From: Novosphingobium guangzhouense
Lineage (GTDB): Bacteria > Pseudomonadota > Alphaproteobacteria > Sphingomonadales > Sphingomonadaceae
NCBI RefSeq assembly: GCF_002896965.1
Contig: NZ_LYMM01000040.1
Location: 186,001-250,000, forward strand
Direction of reading: 5' to 3'
Length of the DNA: 64,000 nucleotides
The notes under the pieces are model-generated. The model made no database searches, had not been told where the DNA came from, and was given only the letters and a program-made list of their open reading frames with translations. Both the position numbers and the translations under genes were made by a program. Position 1 is the first letter of the stretch; each line of letters starts with the position of its first letter. Below, piece by piece: positions 18,516-27,937 of this stretch.

Positions 18516-18694
18516 GCCAAAAGGCTCCCGCAGCTCATCGCGTCAATGCATCCGTTCGTCGATGAAACAGGCTACGCATCCTTTTGTTCACTGGACCGCA
18601 AGCCATTTGAGGCCAAAGGGGCAGCACGCCAAACCTTCCGACCGGTTGCGCCCAACGCGCCCGGCCATTGAAAGACAGTTCGAAAGCCGTTTCC

Positions 18695-18844
18695 ATGGGT
18701 ATCTTCAAAGCCGACTTCTACCGCTACTTCGCCTTCGGCTTCGCCGGCGGGGCTCTGCTGGTGCTGGGTGCGATGGGGATCGGCCATGTTTCGCCGCTGT
18801 CGAATGACATCGTGCCCCCGGCGCAGGCTGCGCAGGCCGACTGA
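18695..18844 (+). CDS. 49-residue single-pass membrane protein upstream of the Zur-like gene
   Basis: Frame from ATG 18695 to TGA 18844. MGIFKADFYRYFAFGFAGGA is an amphipathic start leading into one membrane helix (to about residue 32), followed by a short polar tail rich in Pro, Ala and Gln. I recall nearly identical short proteins in other sphingomonads, which supports it as a real gene. It lies 62 bases upstream of the Fur/Zur-family gene in the same direction. There is no obvious ribosome-binding site, and the role is unknown. Confidence 0.65.
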   Translation: MGIFKADFYRYFAFGFAGGALLVLGAMGIGHVSPLSNDIVPPAQAAQAD

Positions 18845-18906
18845 GCTGCCCCCAATCAGCTGCGACTGCTTCGCAGCTGATTGCACAAGTTCGCGGCAGG
18901 CCCCAT

Positions 18907-19377
18907 ATGGGCGCCATGTCTGGCAACCATAACCACCACGAACATTCCGGCGACAGTCTGGTCAAGGCTGCGCGCAACGCTCTTGTCGAAGCGGGCGAGC
19001 AGTGGACGGAAATGCGCGCCGATGTCTTCGGCGCCCTTGCCGAACGTGAACGTCCCGCGTCCGCCTATGACCTTGCCGAAAGCGTATCGTCGCTGCGTGG
19101 CAAGCGGGTTGCGCCCAACAGCGTCTACCGCATCCTCGATCTTTTCGTGCGCACCAACCTGGCCCGCCGGGTGGAAAGCGCCAATGCCTACGTCGCCAAC
19201 AGCCATCCGGGCTGCCAGCACGACTGCATCTTCCTGATCTGTGACAGCTGCGGACAGGCCGTTCACATCGATGACGACAAGCTGACCGGCGCCCTCATCG
19301 CGGCGGCCAGGAACGCCGGCTTCGCCGACGTGCGCCCGGTGGTGGAACTGCGCGGCATCTGCGCGCAGTGCAGCTGA
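18907..19377 (+). CDS. zur: Fur-family regulator, Zur-like
   Basis: 156 residues (153 if ATG 18916 is used). It has a winged-helix N-domain (GEQWTEMRADVFGALAERER, then PNSVYRILDLF as recognition helix), a regulatory site with HPGCQHDCIFLICDSCG, and the structural zinc pairs C-D-S-C-G and C-A-Q-C at the extreme C-terminus. The Cys pairs and overall shape favour a zinc-sensing Zur over iron-sensing Fur. The N-terminus is His-rich (HNHHEH), which could add a metal-binding site. It would repress zinc uptake genes when zinc is plentiful; no such genes are in the window. Confidence 0.85.
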   Translation: MGAMSGNHNHHEHSGDSLVKAARNALVEAGEQWTEMRADVFGALAERERPASAYDLAESVSSLRGKRVAPNSVYRILDLFVRTNLARRVESANAYVANSHPGCQHDCIFLICDSCGQAVHIDDDKLTGALIAAARNAGFADVRPVVELRGICAQCS

Positions 19378-19387
19378 GAAAGGCGGC

Positions 19388-19774
19388 TCACCCCGTCTGC
19401 GTAAGGCTCAGCAGGTTACCGTCGGGATCGCGGAACCACGCCGCCCTGATGTTCCCGTCGGCTGACCGCCAAAGGCCGTCGACGCCCTGATTCTCTTCGT
19501 CGAATACGAGAAACTCGACGCCCTTTGTGCGCAGCCGCGCCATCGTCGCCTCGATATCCGGGATCGACCAGCCCAGCACGGTATATTCGTGCGATTCCCA
19601 TTCCCGGTTCGACGTCAGGCGCAGGATCGCTCCGCCGCCCATGTCGTAGATCGTGGCGAATTCGTCCAGCGACAGTTCGGGAAGTTCCAGCACGTCGCCG
19701 TAAAACGCCTCCGCCCGCGCGCGATCGGTCGTCGAAATGAACATGATACCGCGTGCTTCCGGAACGATCGCCAT
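19388..19774 (-). CDS. VOC-family (glyoxalase/bleomycin resistance-like) protein
   Basis: 128 residues with the paired beta-alpha-beta-beta-beta modules of the vicinal oxygen chelate fold: IMFISTTDRARAEAFYGDVL at the start and AAWFRDPDGNLLSLTQTG at the end, the latter with the usual metal-binding position just before. Such proteins include glyoxalases, dioxygenases and drug-binding proteins, and the substrate is not readable. ATG 19774 is preceded by AAAGGGG. It is convergent with the Zur-like gene, with 10 bases between stops. Confidence 0.9.
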   Translation of the reverse strand: MAIVPEARGIMFISTTDRARAEAFYGDVLELPELSLDEFATIYDMGGGAILRLTSNREWESHEYTVLGWSIPDIEATMARLRTKGVEFLVFDEENQGVDGLWRSADGNIRAAWFRDPDGNLLSLTQTG

Positions 19775-19868
19775 TGTAACCCCTTTCAATCCAGCGGATT
19801 GCTCTTGACGCAGATTAACAGTCACGGTCAATCGACACGCAAGTCTCAAGGGTGTAAGGGCCCGACAA

Positions 19869-21791
19869 ATGAACGCCAATCCGGCCACACCTTTGCTCGA
19901 CACGGTTTCGACTCCCGAAGACCTGCGCAAGCTCAACCCCGCGCAACTGCGCCAGCTCGCCGATGAACTGCGCGCCGAGATGATCTCGGCCGTGGGACAG
20001 ACCGGCGGTCATCTGGGTTCGGGACTCGGCGTAGTCGAACTGACCGTCGCCATTCACTACGTCTTCGATACGCCGGTGGACCGGCTGATCTGGGACGTGG
20101 GCCATCAGGCCTATCCGCACAAGATCCTGACCGGGCGGCGCGACCGTATCCGCACGCTGCGGCAGGGCGGCGGCCTTTCGGGCTTCACCAAGCGCTCCGA
20201 AAGCGAATACGACCCCTTCGGCACCGCGCATAGCTCCACCTCGATCTCGGCCGCGCTCGGCTTTGCCATGGGCAGCAAGATCAAGGGCGAACCGGGCCGC
20301 GGCATCGCCGTGATCGGCGACGGCGCGATGAGCGCAGGCATGGCCTACGAGGCGATGAACAACGCGCGCGAGGCGGGAAACCGCCTTGTCGTGATCCTCA
20401 ACGACAACGACATGTCGATCGCCCCGCCGGTCGGCGGCCTATCCGCCTATCTGGCGCGGCTTGTCTCCTCCGGCCGGTTCCTTGGCCTGCGCGAACTGGC
20501 GCGCAAGTTCGCCCGCCGCCTGCCGCGCCCGCTGCACCTTGCCGCCAAGAAGACCGACGAATTCGCGCGCGGCATGGCCATGGGCGGGACCTTGTTCGAG
20601 GAACTGGGCTTCTACTACGTCGGCCCGATCGACGGGCATGACCTCGACGCGCTGGTCCCCGTGCTGGAAAACGTGCGCGATGCGGGCGAAGGCCCGATCC
20701 TGGTCCATGTCGTTACGCAGAAGGGCAAAGGCTACGCGCCCGCAGAAAACGCGGCGGACAAGTACCACGGCGTCCAGAAGTTCGACGTGATCACCGGCGA
20801 ACAGGCCAAGGCGCCCGCCGGGCCGCCCAGTTACACCGGCACTTTCGCCAAGGCGCTTGTCGCCGAAGCGGAAAAGGACGCCACAATCTGCGCCATCACC
20901 GCCGCGATGCCGTCCGGCACCGGGTTGGACAAGTTCGCGCAGCTGTTCCCCGAACGCAGCTTCGACGTTGGCATCGCCGAACAGCACGCCGTCACGTTCG
21001 CGGCGGGTCTTGCCGCGCAGGGAATGCGCCCGTTCTGCGCGATCTATTCCACCTTCCTGCAGCGCGCGTTCGATCAGGTCGTCCATGACGTGGCGATCCA
21101 GAACCTGCCCGTGCGCTTCGCCATCGACCGCGCAGGGCTGGTCGGTGCGGACGGTGCCACCCATGCCGGTTCTTTCGACATCACCTACCTTGCCACCCTG
21201 CCCAACATGGTGGTGATGGCGGCTGCTGACGAAGCCGAACTGGTCCACATGGTCCACACCGCCGCGCAGTACGATGCAGGCCCCATCGCCTTCCGCTACC
21301 CGCGCGGCAACGGCACCGGCGTCGCCCTGCCGGAAATCCCCGAACTGCTGGAAATCGGCAAGGGCCGCGTCGTGCGTGAAGGCACCAAGGTTGCCCTGCT
21401 GTCGCTCGGCACGCGCCTTGGCGAAGCCCTCAAGGCCGCCGACCTTCTGGAAGCGAAGGGCCTGTCCACCACAGTCGCCGACCTGCGCTTCGCCAAGCCG
21501 CTCGACACCGACCTGATCCGCCGCCTGATGCTGTCCCACGAAGTCGTGGTGACGGTGGAGGAAGGCTCGGTCGGGGGCCTCGGCGCCCACGTGCTGACCA
21601 TGGCCAGCGACGAAGGCCTGACCGATGCCGGGCTGAAGATCCGCACCATGCGCCTTCCCGACGTGTTTCAGGATCACGACAAGCCGGAAGCGCAGTATGA
21701 CGATGCCGGGCTCAATGCGCCGCAGATCGTCGATACGGTGCTCAAGGCGCTGCGCCACAACAGCGCGGGCGTGAACGAAGCGCGGGCCTGA
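19869..21791 (+). CDS. dxs: 1-deoxy-D-xylulose-5-phosphate synthase
   Basis: 640 residues, full length. This thiamine-diphosphate enzyme condenses pyruvate and glyceraldehyde-3-P in the first step of the MEP isoprenoid pathway. Landmarks are [37 protein letters not shown], the TPP-binding [18 protein letters not shown], the domain II start near [12 protein letters not shown], and [17 protein letters not shown] with the catalytic Glu. Sphingomonads make carotenoids, so high flux through this step is expected. It stands alone; the small gene at 21841 is convergent. Confidence 0.98.
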   Translation: MNANPATPLLDTVSTPEDLRKLNPAQLRQLADELRAEMISAVGQTGGHLGSGLGVVELTVAIHYVFDTPVDRLIWDVGHQAYPHKILTGRRDRIRTLRQGGGLSGFTKRSESEYDPFGTAHSSTSISAALGFAMGSKIKGEPGRGIAVIGDGAMSAGMAYEAMNNAREAGNRLVVILNDNDMSIAPPVGGLSAYLARLVSSGRFLGLRELARKFARRLPRPLHLAAKKTDEFARGMAMGGTLFEELGFYYVGPIDGHDLDALVPVLENVRDAGEGPILVHVVTQKGKGYAPAENAADKYHGVQKFDVITGEQAKAPAGPPSYTGTFAKALVAEAEKDATICAITAAMPSGTGLDKFAQLFPERSFDVGIAEQHAVTFAAGLAAQGMRPFCAIYSTFLQRAFDQVVHDVAIQNLPVRFAIDRAGLVGADGATHAGSFDITYLATLPNMVVMAAADEAELVHMVHTAAQYDAGPIAFRYPRGNGTGVALPEIPELLEIGKGRVVREGTKVALLSLGTRLGEALKAADLLEAKGLSTTVADLRFAKPLDTDLIRRLMLSHEVVVTVEEGSVGGLGAHVLTMASDEGLTDAGLKIRTMRLPDVFQDHDKPEAQYDDAGLNAPQIVDTVLKALRHNSAGVNEARA

Positions 21792-21840
21792 GATTCAAGC
21801 CCGCGCGTCCGGCGGGGCGGGATGCCCCGCCCGCTCGCGT

Positions 21841-21996
21841 TCAACCTGTCTTCTTCGCCTTGTGCGCGGCCAGCAGCTTGTCCAGCTCTGCTATCCGCAG
21901 GCGTTCGGGCGTATCCTTTGCAAGCCCCTTCAACCGGCATGCGGCCCACAAGCTCCTGCGCTCTGATTCAAGGGCCTTGAGGTAAAGGTCAGCCAT
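21841..21996 (-). CDS. 51-residue protein of unknown function, coupled to rsgA
   Basis: A short frame, MADLYLKALESERRSLWAAC onward, mostly charged alpha-helix with a Lys-rich C-terminus (AAHKAKKTG). Its ATG (21996) lies inside the last codons of rsgA (stop at 21989), an 8-base overlap, so it is probably translated by coupling. No family is recognised. The composition is compatible with an RNA- or ribosome-associated small protein, in line with the role of rsgA, but that is guesswork. Confidence 0.6.
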   Translation of the reverse strand: MADLYLKALESERRSLWAACRLKGLAKDTPERLRIAELDKLLAAHKAKKTG

Positions 21997-23032
21997 TCGT
22001 CTTCTTCCTTTTGCGGGCATGAGTGCCGGGGCGCCCTGAGGCACCCGCAGCGTCTTCGAGCACCAGCTTGCGCCACCGCTCCAGGCGTTGCGGATCAAGC
22101 GTCCCGTTTTGCAGCATCGCCTGCACCATGCAGCCCGGTTCCGCACCATGAGTGCAATTGCTGAACCGGCATTCCAGCGTCAGCGCCGTGATATCGTCAA
22201 ACACTTCGGCGATGCCGGTCGCGGCTTCCGGCAGGTGGAATTCGCGCATGCCGGGCGTATCGACCAGCCATCCCCCCTTGCGCGGACCGACAAGCGGGCC
22301 ATCCAGCCGATGCAGTTGCCGGGAAGTCGTTGTATGCCGGCCCTTGCCGTCGATTTCGCGGATGGGCTGGGTGGCGATATCCGACGATCCGCGCAGGCCG
22401 TTGATCATGGTCGACTTGCCGACGCCCGATGATCCCAGCAACGCCACCGTATTGCCCCTGCCGCAGTAGCGGGCCAGCCGCGCGACGCTGGCAGGGTCGC
22501 GGCCGTTGACCATCTCCACCTGCAGCCCCGGCTGAAGCGCGCGGGCCATTTCCAGATAGTGATCCGGGTCGTGCGCAAGGTCGATCTTGGTCAGGACCAC
22601 CACGGGCGTAACGCCGACCTCCCCCGCCATGACCAGATAGCGTTCGAGCCGCGCCACGTTGAAGTCCTGGTTGCACGACGTCACGACGAACAGCGTATCG
22701 ACATTCGCCGCGATCAGCTGCACGCGGCGCTGATCCGCCGGAGCCTGCCGCTGGAACAGATTGATGCGATCGAGGATCCGCACGGCTTCCAGCTTCGCAC
22801 GATCGACGATCAGCCAGTCCCCGGCCGTGGCCCGGTCAACCGGCCCTTGCGACGATCGCAGGGTCGACGGGATCATGCCGCTCAGCCCGCTCCCGGCGAT
22901 GTCGATCCATCCGCGATGCACAGCCATGACCCGCACCGGGCAAAGATCGCCACCCTGTTCTTCGGCGGTCAGCTGGCTGCTGAAAGCATCCCGCCAGCCG
23001 AGATCTTCAAGGGTGAGATCGGACGATTCCAT
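21989..23032 (-). CDS. rsgA: Ribosome small-subunit-dependent GTPase A
   Basis: 347 residues; helps late maturation of the 30S subunit. The GTPase motifs appear in circularly permuted order: VVLTKIDLA (G4), then LLGSSGVGKSTMINGL (G1), then VDTPGMREFHL (G3). An OB-fold domain precedes them and a C-terminal zinc knuckle follows (CRFSNCTHGAEPGC). ATG 23032 (MESSDLTLEDLGW) is chosen over the upstream one at 23125, because OB-domain sequence starts soon after it. The 51-residue gene overlaps its 3' end. Confidence 0.95.
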   Translation of the reverse strand: MESSDLTLEDLGWRDAFSSQLTAEEQGGDLCPVRVMAVHRGWIDIAGSGLSGMIPSTLRSSQGPVDRATAGDWLIVDRAKLEAVRILDRINLFQRQAPADQRRVQLIAANVDTLFVVTSCNQDFNVARLERYLVMAGEVGVTPVVVLTKIDLAHDPDHYLEMARALQPGLQVEMVNGRDPASVARLARYCGRGNTVALLGSSGVGKSTMINGLRGSSDIATQPIREIDGKGRHTTTSRQLHRLDGPLVGPRKGGWLVDTPGMREFHLPEAATGIAEVFDDITALTLECRFSNCTHGAEPGCMVQAMLQNGTLDPQRLERWRKLVLEDAAGASGRPGTHARKRKKTNG

Positions 23033-23136
23033 TGTTCGGTCGTGGGCTTTCTTCGTGCGGGCGGCAGGGGCGTCAGGCGCAGGGCGTCCTGTCCGGTCGA
23101 CCTCTAATGCCATATTGGCCGACACGCCATGCCCCC

Positions 23137-23158
23137 CGACGTTGCGCGCGCAACGTCG
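23137..23158. repeat. 22-bp perfect palindrome
   Basis: The left arm CGACGTTGCGC (23137-23147) is followed without spacer by its exact reverse complement (23148-23158). It lies between the 3' end of the second amidohydrolase gene and rsgA, about 105 bases upstream of the rsgA start. It could be an operator for a dimeric regulator or part of a terminator. Confidence 0.5.
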
Positions 23159-23170
23159 CCGGCAGAGAGG

Positions 23171-23194
23171 GGCAGGGAGCGATCGCCCCCTGCC
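23171..23194 (-). terminator. Hairpin after the amidohydrolase gene
   Basis: Seven-base arms GGCAGGG (23171-23177) and CCCTGCC (23188-23194) enclose a loop that itself contains the palindrome GCGATCGC. The hairpin begins 14 bases past the stop at 23208. On the minus strand it is followed by a C/T-rich, not U-only, stretch, so termination strength is uncertain. Confidence 0.5.
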
Positions 23195-23207
23195 TTACCT
23201 TCCTCAC

Positions 23208-24500
23208 TTACCAGTCATAAGCCTTGGGCAGATAAGTCTCGTCCAGATCCTTGTAGCGTTCGCGCAGGCGGGCCTGATGGCTGTCGACCGGCTGCTTCAC
23301 CCCGTCGATCCATACCGATACCGGCGCGGAGGACAGTTCTAGCGGGTCACCGTCCCACAGCACCACGTCACCCACTGCGCCGGGAGCCAGCACGCCGGCC
23401 TTTCCGCCAAAGCCGCTGATCTCGGCGGGGACCGAAGTGATCGATGCCAGCGCCTCGCCCCAGGTCAGGCCCGAGGCGCCGGGGATCTTCGTCAGGGCGA
23501 CGAGGTTGCCCGCCTGTTCGGTGGCGTTGCGCGGCTGGTTGCTGCCTTCGAACAGGCCAAGGGCCACCTTGACGCCCGCCTTCTTCATTCGCCCCACGTT
23601 GGACATGGTCGCCGCCAGCGCCTCGAACGAGGAAGGCAGGTCGCGCATCGGCATCGTGATCACCGGCACCCCGGCCGCCGCGATCGCAGGCGCAACCAGC
23701 CAGCCTTCGGTGGCACCGACAAGGACGAGGTCCAGCTTGGGGAACTCGGTCTTGAGCGCAAGCACGCCCCGGATGTCGGAAGCGCGCTCGACACCGACGT
23801 AGAGCGCCTGCGTACCGTCGATCACCTTGCCCAGCGCAGCGGCGTCGGCGCGGGTGAGCAGGACGTCGCCTTGCCGCTGCGCCCCTGCGGGAAGCGCGAC
23901 CACTTCACGCGCTTCGCGAAGCGCGTTGCGCAGGGCGGTGTGCGCGGCCACGCGGCTGCCGCCCGCCAGCTTCGCCCCGCTTTCGCCCAGTTCGACATAC
24001 TGGAACGCGCGCGGCTTCATGACGATCTGCGCATCTTCGCCAAGGTCGATCACCGCGCCCTGCCCGGCAAAGATCGAATCGCCGTTGAACGGGGTCACGC
24101 TGGCGCGGGTGACGCCCCCTTCACGGCTGACGGCAATGTGTTCGCTGGAAGGGTTGAGCGCGGGCACGACATCGAGCGCGGCGTTGAAGGGAGACTTTTC
24201 GGCCGAAGTGTCGTTGCTTTCGTCCACCCCTTCGACGTCCCACAGCCCAAGGTCGGTGACGGCGGAGAACAGCCCCGGCGTGACCCACTTGCCCGTGCCG
24301 TCCACCACCGGAATACCGGCCGGTGCCGTCGCGCCGCTTCCGGCCGAAACGATCTTTCCGCCCCGCACGACGACGGTGGCATGTTCTACAGGGGCGCTGC
24401 CGTCACCCGTGGCGACGGTAGCATTGGTGATGGCAAAGTCCTGAGCGGAAACGGAAACCGGCGCGGCGCACAGCAGCATGGCGATCAGGAGGCGCTTCAT
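23208..24500 (-). CDS. Exported amidohydrolase-like protein lacking metal ligands
   Basis: 430 residues with a signal peptide (MKRLLIAMLLCAAPVSVSAQ). The composite amidohydrolase layout is kept: the N-terminal beta-sandwich (FAITNATVATGDGSAPVEHA) and the C-terminal GDVVLWDGDPLELSSAP. But the metal-binding H-x-H after strand 1 is replaced by GLFSAVTDLG, the later His positions read LVLVGATEGW, and the usual catalytic Asp region reads VALGLFEGSN. It is therefore probably not a metal-dependent hydrolase and may bind substrate or partner the active paralogue. An ATGA overlap with that gene (24497-24500) makes them one translational unit. Confidence 0.88.
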   Translation of the reverse strand: MKRLLIAMLLCAAPVSVSAQDFAITNATVATGDGSAPVEHATVVVRGGKIVSAGSGATAPAGIPVVDGTGKWVTPGLFSAVTDLGLWDVEGVDESNDTSAEKSPFNAALDVVPALNPSSEHIAVSREGGVTRASVTPFNGDSIFAGQGAVIDLGEDAQIVMKPRAFQYVELGESGAKLAGGSRVAAHTALRNALREAREVVALPAGAQRQGDVLLTRADAAALGKVIDGTQALYVGVERASDIRGVLALKTEFPKLDLVLVGATEGWLVAPAIAAAGVPVITMPMRDLPSSFEALAATMSNVGRMKKAGVKVALGLFEGSNQPRNATEQAGNLVALTKIPGASGLTWGEALASITSVPAEISGFGGKAGVLAPGAVGDVVLWDGDPLELSSAPVSVWIDGVKQPVDSHQARLRERYKDLDETYLPKAYDW

Positions 24501-25873
24501 TTCACATCTCCTTCGCCGGGCTGGCCAAGTTCGAAATCGCTGACCGGCTTTCGCTTGGGATCATCAGCATCGTAAAGCAGCGCGCCATCCGACCAGACCT
24601 TTTCCGGGCGCGAATAGACCGACAGCGGATTGCCGTTCCACAGCACCACATCGGCCATCTTCCCGGCCTCCAGACTGCCGGTTCTCTCGCCGATCCCCAT
24701 GGCCTTGGCCGCATTGTAGGTGAACCAGCCGACGACTTGCGCGTCAGGCACGTCCACCCCGATCCGCCGCCCCGCCGCCTGTGCCCGCGCGGCCGCCTGA
24801 TTGAGCCGCTGGATGCCGTTCTCATCATCCGAATGGATCACCACGCAGGCCCCCTGTCTGGCCAGAAGCGCCGCATTTTCGGGGATGCCGTCATAGGCTT
24901 CCATCTTGAAGCCATACCAGTCCGCCCAGATCGCGGCGCACACATCGCTGGCCTTGAGCAGATCGCCGATCTTGTACGCCTCTACCGCGTGGTGAAAGGC
25001 GGTGACCTTGTAGCCCATCTCCTTCGCCATATCGAGAACCTGCGCCATCTCGTCCGCGCGATAGCAATGATTCTGAACGAGAATTTCGCCCTTCAGAACA
25101 CCTTCGAGGGTATCCTTGCCCAGATCGCGTTCGGCGTGATCGCCGTCCATGTACTGGCGGGCATCGATCCACGCCTGACGGTCGACGGAGAAATTCCCCA
25201 TGCGGGTCATCGGCTTCTGTCCCTTTGAGCCGTAGACCCGCTTGGGATTCTCGCCGCAGGCCATCTTCAGCGAATAGGGCGCGCCGGGGTACTTCATGCC
25301 CTGCACGGTACGGCTCGGCACGTTCTTGAGCGTCACCGCCCGGCCGCCGATGAGGTTGCCCGAACCCGGCAGGATCTGCAGCGTGGTCACCCCGCCGTTG
25401 ATGAGAGCGCGCGAAAAGCCCGGATCCTGCGGCCAGACGGAATGCTCGGCCCAGACATCGGGCGTGGTCGGACTGGTCATCTCGTTGCCGTCCGACAGGG
25501 CATCAACAGAAGGGCTGGGATAGACGCCAAGGTGCGAATGGATATCGATCACGCCGGGCGTCACGAACTTGCCCTGGCCGTCCACCCGGTCATAGCCCGC
25601 CGGAACCGCAAGATCCGCGCCACCCACGGCCACGACCTTGCCGTTTTCGAACAGCACCGTGCCGTTGTCTATCCGGCCGCCGCGCCCGTCATAGACGGTG
25701 GCACCGACCAGCGCTGTCGGGCGGCCGGGATAGGGCTTATAGGTAGACGCGTAAGGCGCGGCGGCCGGGGCGGCGTCCTTGTCCTTCTTTTTCGCGTCGA
25801 CGGTCTGGGCACAGAGCGCCAGCGCGATCGCCGCGCCATATATCGCCCGCCGCTTCCAAGGCGTTTCCCTCAT
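24497..25873 (-). CDS. Exported amidohydrolase (imidazolonepropionase/prolidase-like), metal site intact
   Basis: 458 residues with a signal peptide (RRAIYGAAIALALCAQTVDA) and a Lys/Ala-rich linker. Metal ligands are all visible: GVIDIHSHLG (H-x-H), VQNHCYRADEM, TAFHHAVEAYKI, and VVIHSDDENG with the catalytic Asp. It should hydrolyse amide or ring C-N bonds in the periplasm; related secreted enzymes act on Xaa-Pro or cyclic dipeptides. ATG 25873 (MRETPWKRR) starts the signal peptide; the longer frame to 25936 lacks support. It lies between a POT peptide importer (66 bases upstream) and its metal-less paralogue, so a peptide-scavenging unit is likely. Confidence 0.9.
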   Translation of the reverse strand: MRETPWKRRAIYGAAIALALCAQTVDAKKKDKDAAPAAAPYASTYKPYPGRPTALVGATVYDGRGGRIDNGTVLFENGKVVAVGGADLAVPAGYDRVDGQGKFVTPGVIDIHSHLGVYPSPSVDALSDGNEMTSPTTPDVWAEHSVWPQDPGFSRALINGGVTTLQILPGSGNLIGGRAVTLKNVPSRTVQGMKYPGAPYSLKMACGENPKRVYGSKGQKPMTRMGNFSVDRQAWIDARQYMDGDHAERDLGKDTLEGVLKGEILVQNHCYRADEMAQVLDMAKEMGYKVTAFHHAVEAYKIGDLLKASDVCAAIWADWYGFKMEAYDGIPENAALLARQGACVVIHSDDENGIQRLNQAAARAQAAGRRIGVDVPDAQVVGWFTYNAAKAMGIGERTGSLEAGKMADVVLWNGNPLSVYSRPEKVWSDGALLYDADDPKRKPVSDFELGQPGEGDVK

Positions 25874-25939
25874 TGGCAATTTCCCCTGTTTCAATATGAA
25901 ACCGGCCCGAGGAGCATCCCCGGGCCGGTCAGTCATTCT

Positions 25940-27592
25940 TCAGTGTCTGGTGGTGGGGTGGAGGCCCGCTTCCTGCGCCTCCAGTCCGATTCCGGACTGG
26001 CCTTCGAGGTCCGCGTCCATGCCCCGGTCGGCCAGCGTGTCGATATGCATCCAGCGCCGCACGATGGGCGAAAGCGCCAGTACGACGACCGCAACACCCA
26101 GCGTGACCCAGCCGATCTTGGAATAGATCCCCAGCGTCAGCGCCTTGTCCATGGTGCCGCTTTCACCGCCGGTGGCCTCGCCGATCTTGCCCGCAACGAA
26201 GTTGCCCACGGCGGTCATGTAGAACCACGCGCCCATGATGAAGCTGCCCAGGTGCAGCGGCGCAAGGCGCGTCATCGCGGAAAGGCCCACGGGCGACAGG
26301 CACAGCTCGCCGGTCGTGTGCAGCATGTAGATGAGGAACACGAAGATCACCGAGGTCATCACCGCCGGATCGCCGGTGCCCGCGCCCCATACGAAGACAA
26401 GGAAGCCCAGGCCCACTTGCGCCAGCGCCAGCGCGAACTTGGCGGGTGCGCTGGGCTCAAGCCCCTTCTTGCCCAGCCATGCCCACAGCCCTGCGAAGAT
26501 CGGCCCGAACAGCACGATGTAGATCGGGTTGATCGACTGGAAGAGGCTGGTCGGCACTCCGCCGCGATCCACGAACTTGTCGGTATAGAGGCTGAGCGAG
26601 CCGCCCGCCTGCTCGAACAGGCCCCAGAAGATCGGGTTGAGCGCGATCAGGAACAGGATCGCGAAGATGCGCTCGCGCGGTTCCTTGGGCAGCTTGAACG
26701 CTTCGTAGAGGGTGTAGCCCAGCATCGCCACGCCCGACACCATCAGCAGCGTCTGGATCACCGAGACGTACTGGATCAGGAACCAGATCACCGCTACCGA
26801 GGCGATGGCCACGCCGTAGAGCACGAATTCGCGGTTCTTCGTCAGCGGCTTGGGCGGCTCGCCGCGGCCCTTCAGCGCGGGGCGGCCGATCACGAAGATG
26901 ATCAGGCCCAGCACCATGCCGATACCCGCAAGGCCAAAGCCCCACGACCAGCCGATCGTCTCGCCCAGATAGCCGACAAGGATCGTGCCCAGCGTCGCGC
27001 CGGTGTTCACGCCCATGTAGAAGATCGTGTAGGCCGCATCGCGCCGGGTGTCGGTCATCTTGTAGAGCTGGCCGACGATCACCGAGATGTTCGCCTTGAG
27101 GAAGCCCGAACCCACGATGATCAGCGCCAGCGCCAGCCAGAACACGTTGAGCGCGGGGTCGGCCTGCTTGGTGGCGGGGTCGGTAACGCCCTGCAGCCCT
27201 TCGTAGGCCATGAACAGGTGGCCCACGGCCAGCACGATGCCGCCGAACAGCACGGCCTTGCGCTGCCCCAGCCAGCGGTCGGCGATATAGCCGCCCAGCA
27301 CCGGGGTGATGTAGACGAGGCTGGTATAGGCGCCGTAGATCAGGTTCGACTGGCCATCGGAGAACAGCCAGAACTTGACGAGGTACAGGATCAGCAGTGC
27401 GCGCATGCCGTAGTAGGAGAAACGCTCCCACATTTCGGCATAGAACAGCACGAAGAGACCGCGCGGATGCCCGGCGAATTCATCGCTCTTGCGGGTGGCG
27501 ATGATCCCGCCCACGGCGAGCACCGCTAAAAGGAAGACCGCGCCGGCCGCGCCGATCCAGTCCCCCTCGGTCCAGAGTGACATGTCTTTCAT
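25940..27592 (-). CDS. POT-family proton-coupled oligopeptide transporter
   Basis: 550-residue inner-membrane protein. [20 protein letters not shown] carries the POT signature E-x-x-E-R-F-x-Y-Y-G, and [19 protein letters not shown] is the family's next conserved segment. These symporters import di- and tripeptides with protons. The extra helices and loops in the middle are usual in bacterial members. Two exported amidohydrolase-family genes follow on the same strand with a 66-base gap. ATG 27592 or 27583 could be the start. Confidence 0.95.
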   Translation of the reverse strand: MKDMSLWTEGDWIGAAGAVFLLAVLAVGGIIATRKSDEFAGHPRGLFVLFYAEMWERFSYYGMRALLILYLVKFWLFSDGQSNLIYGAYTSLVYITPVLGGYIADRWLGQRKAVLFGGIVLAVGHLFMAYEGLQGVTDPATKQADPALNVFWLALALIIVGSGFLKANISVIVGQLYKMTDTRRDAAYTIFYMGVNTGATLGTILVGYLGETIGWSWGFGLAGIGMVLGLIIFVIGRPALKGRGEPPKPLTKNREFVLYGVAIASVAVIWFLIQYVSVIQTLLMVSGVAMLGYTLYEAFKLPKEPRERIFAILFLIALNPIFWGLFEQAGGSLSLYTDKFVDRGGVPTSLFQSINPIYIVLFGPIFAGLWAWLGKKGLEPSAPAKFALALAQVGLGFLVFVWGAGTGDPAVMTSVIFVFLIYMLHTTGELCLSPVGLSAMTRLAPLHLGSFIMGAWFYMTAVGNFVAGKIGEATGGESGTMDKALTLGIYSKIGWVTLGVAVVVLALSPIVRRWMHIDTLADRGMDADLEGQSGIGLEAQEAGLHPTTRH

Positions 27593-27937
27593 CGTACCCG
27601 GTCTTTCATGATTTTCGCCTTCGCGCCCTGTGTCTGGTCTGTTTTTGGTCCCACGGCCTGCGGGCCGCGCGTGAAGGAGCGACAGGTTAGCGACCTATTT
27701 TCGGCTGTAAATGGGGCCTGGGAGCTGCGGACGGTGGCAGATCCGCGCTCAAATGAACACTTTGACGCAACTCACGCGAGGCATTGCGCGAAGCGGGCTC
27801 CGGTGGCATTTTCAAGGCAGGCCACGGGGAGGCCACGCGTAATTTTGTATTTCGCCGCGCAGCCGGAATTTTTTCGCAGCCGGCACGCTTTTTTCTGTGC
27901 CGCAGGCTGGGGCACGCCTTTTTGGGGGATAGTCGCG
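27593..27937. other. Non-coding region between the POT gene and ihfB, with alternative hairpins
   Basis: About 345 bases without a credible gene. It must hold the divergent promoters. Near its ihfB end, CGGCAC (27881-27886) can pair with GTGCCG (27897-27902), and the same GTGCC (27897-27901) can instead pair with GGCAC (27911-27915), which is followed by GCCTTTTT. The two hairpins exclude each other, an attenuator-like layout, but both stems are only 5-6 bp. Confidence 0.45.

Noticed and set aside
21811..21835. Terminator after dxs
   Set aside because: GCGGGGC/GCCCCGC can pair, but there is no T run and the surrounding sequence is uniformly GC-rich, so I did not list it.
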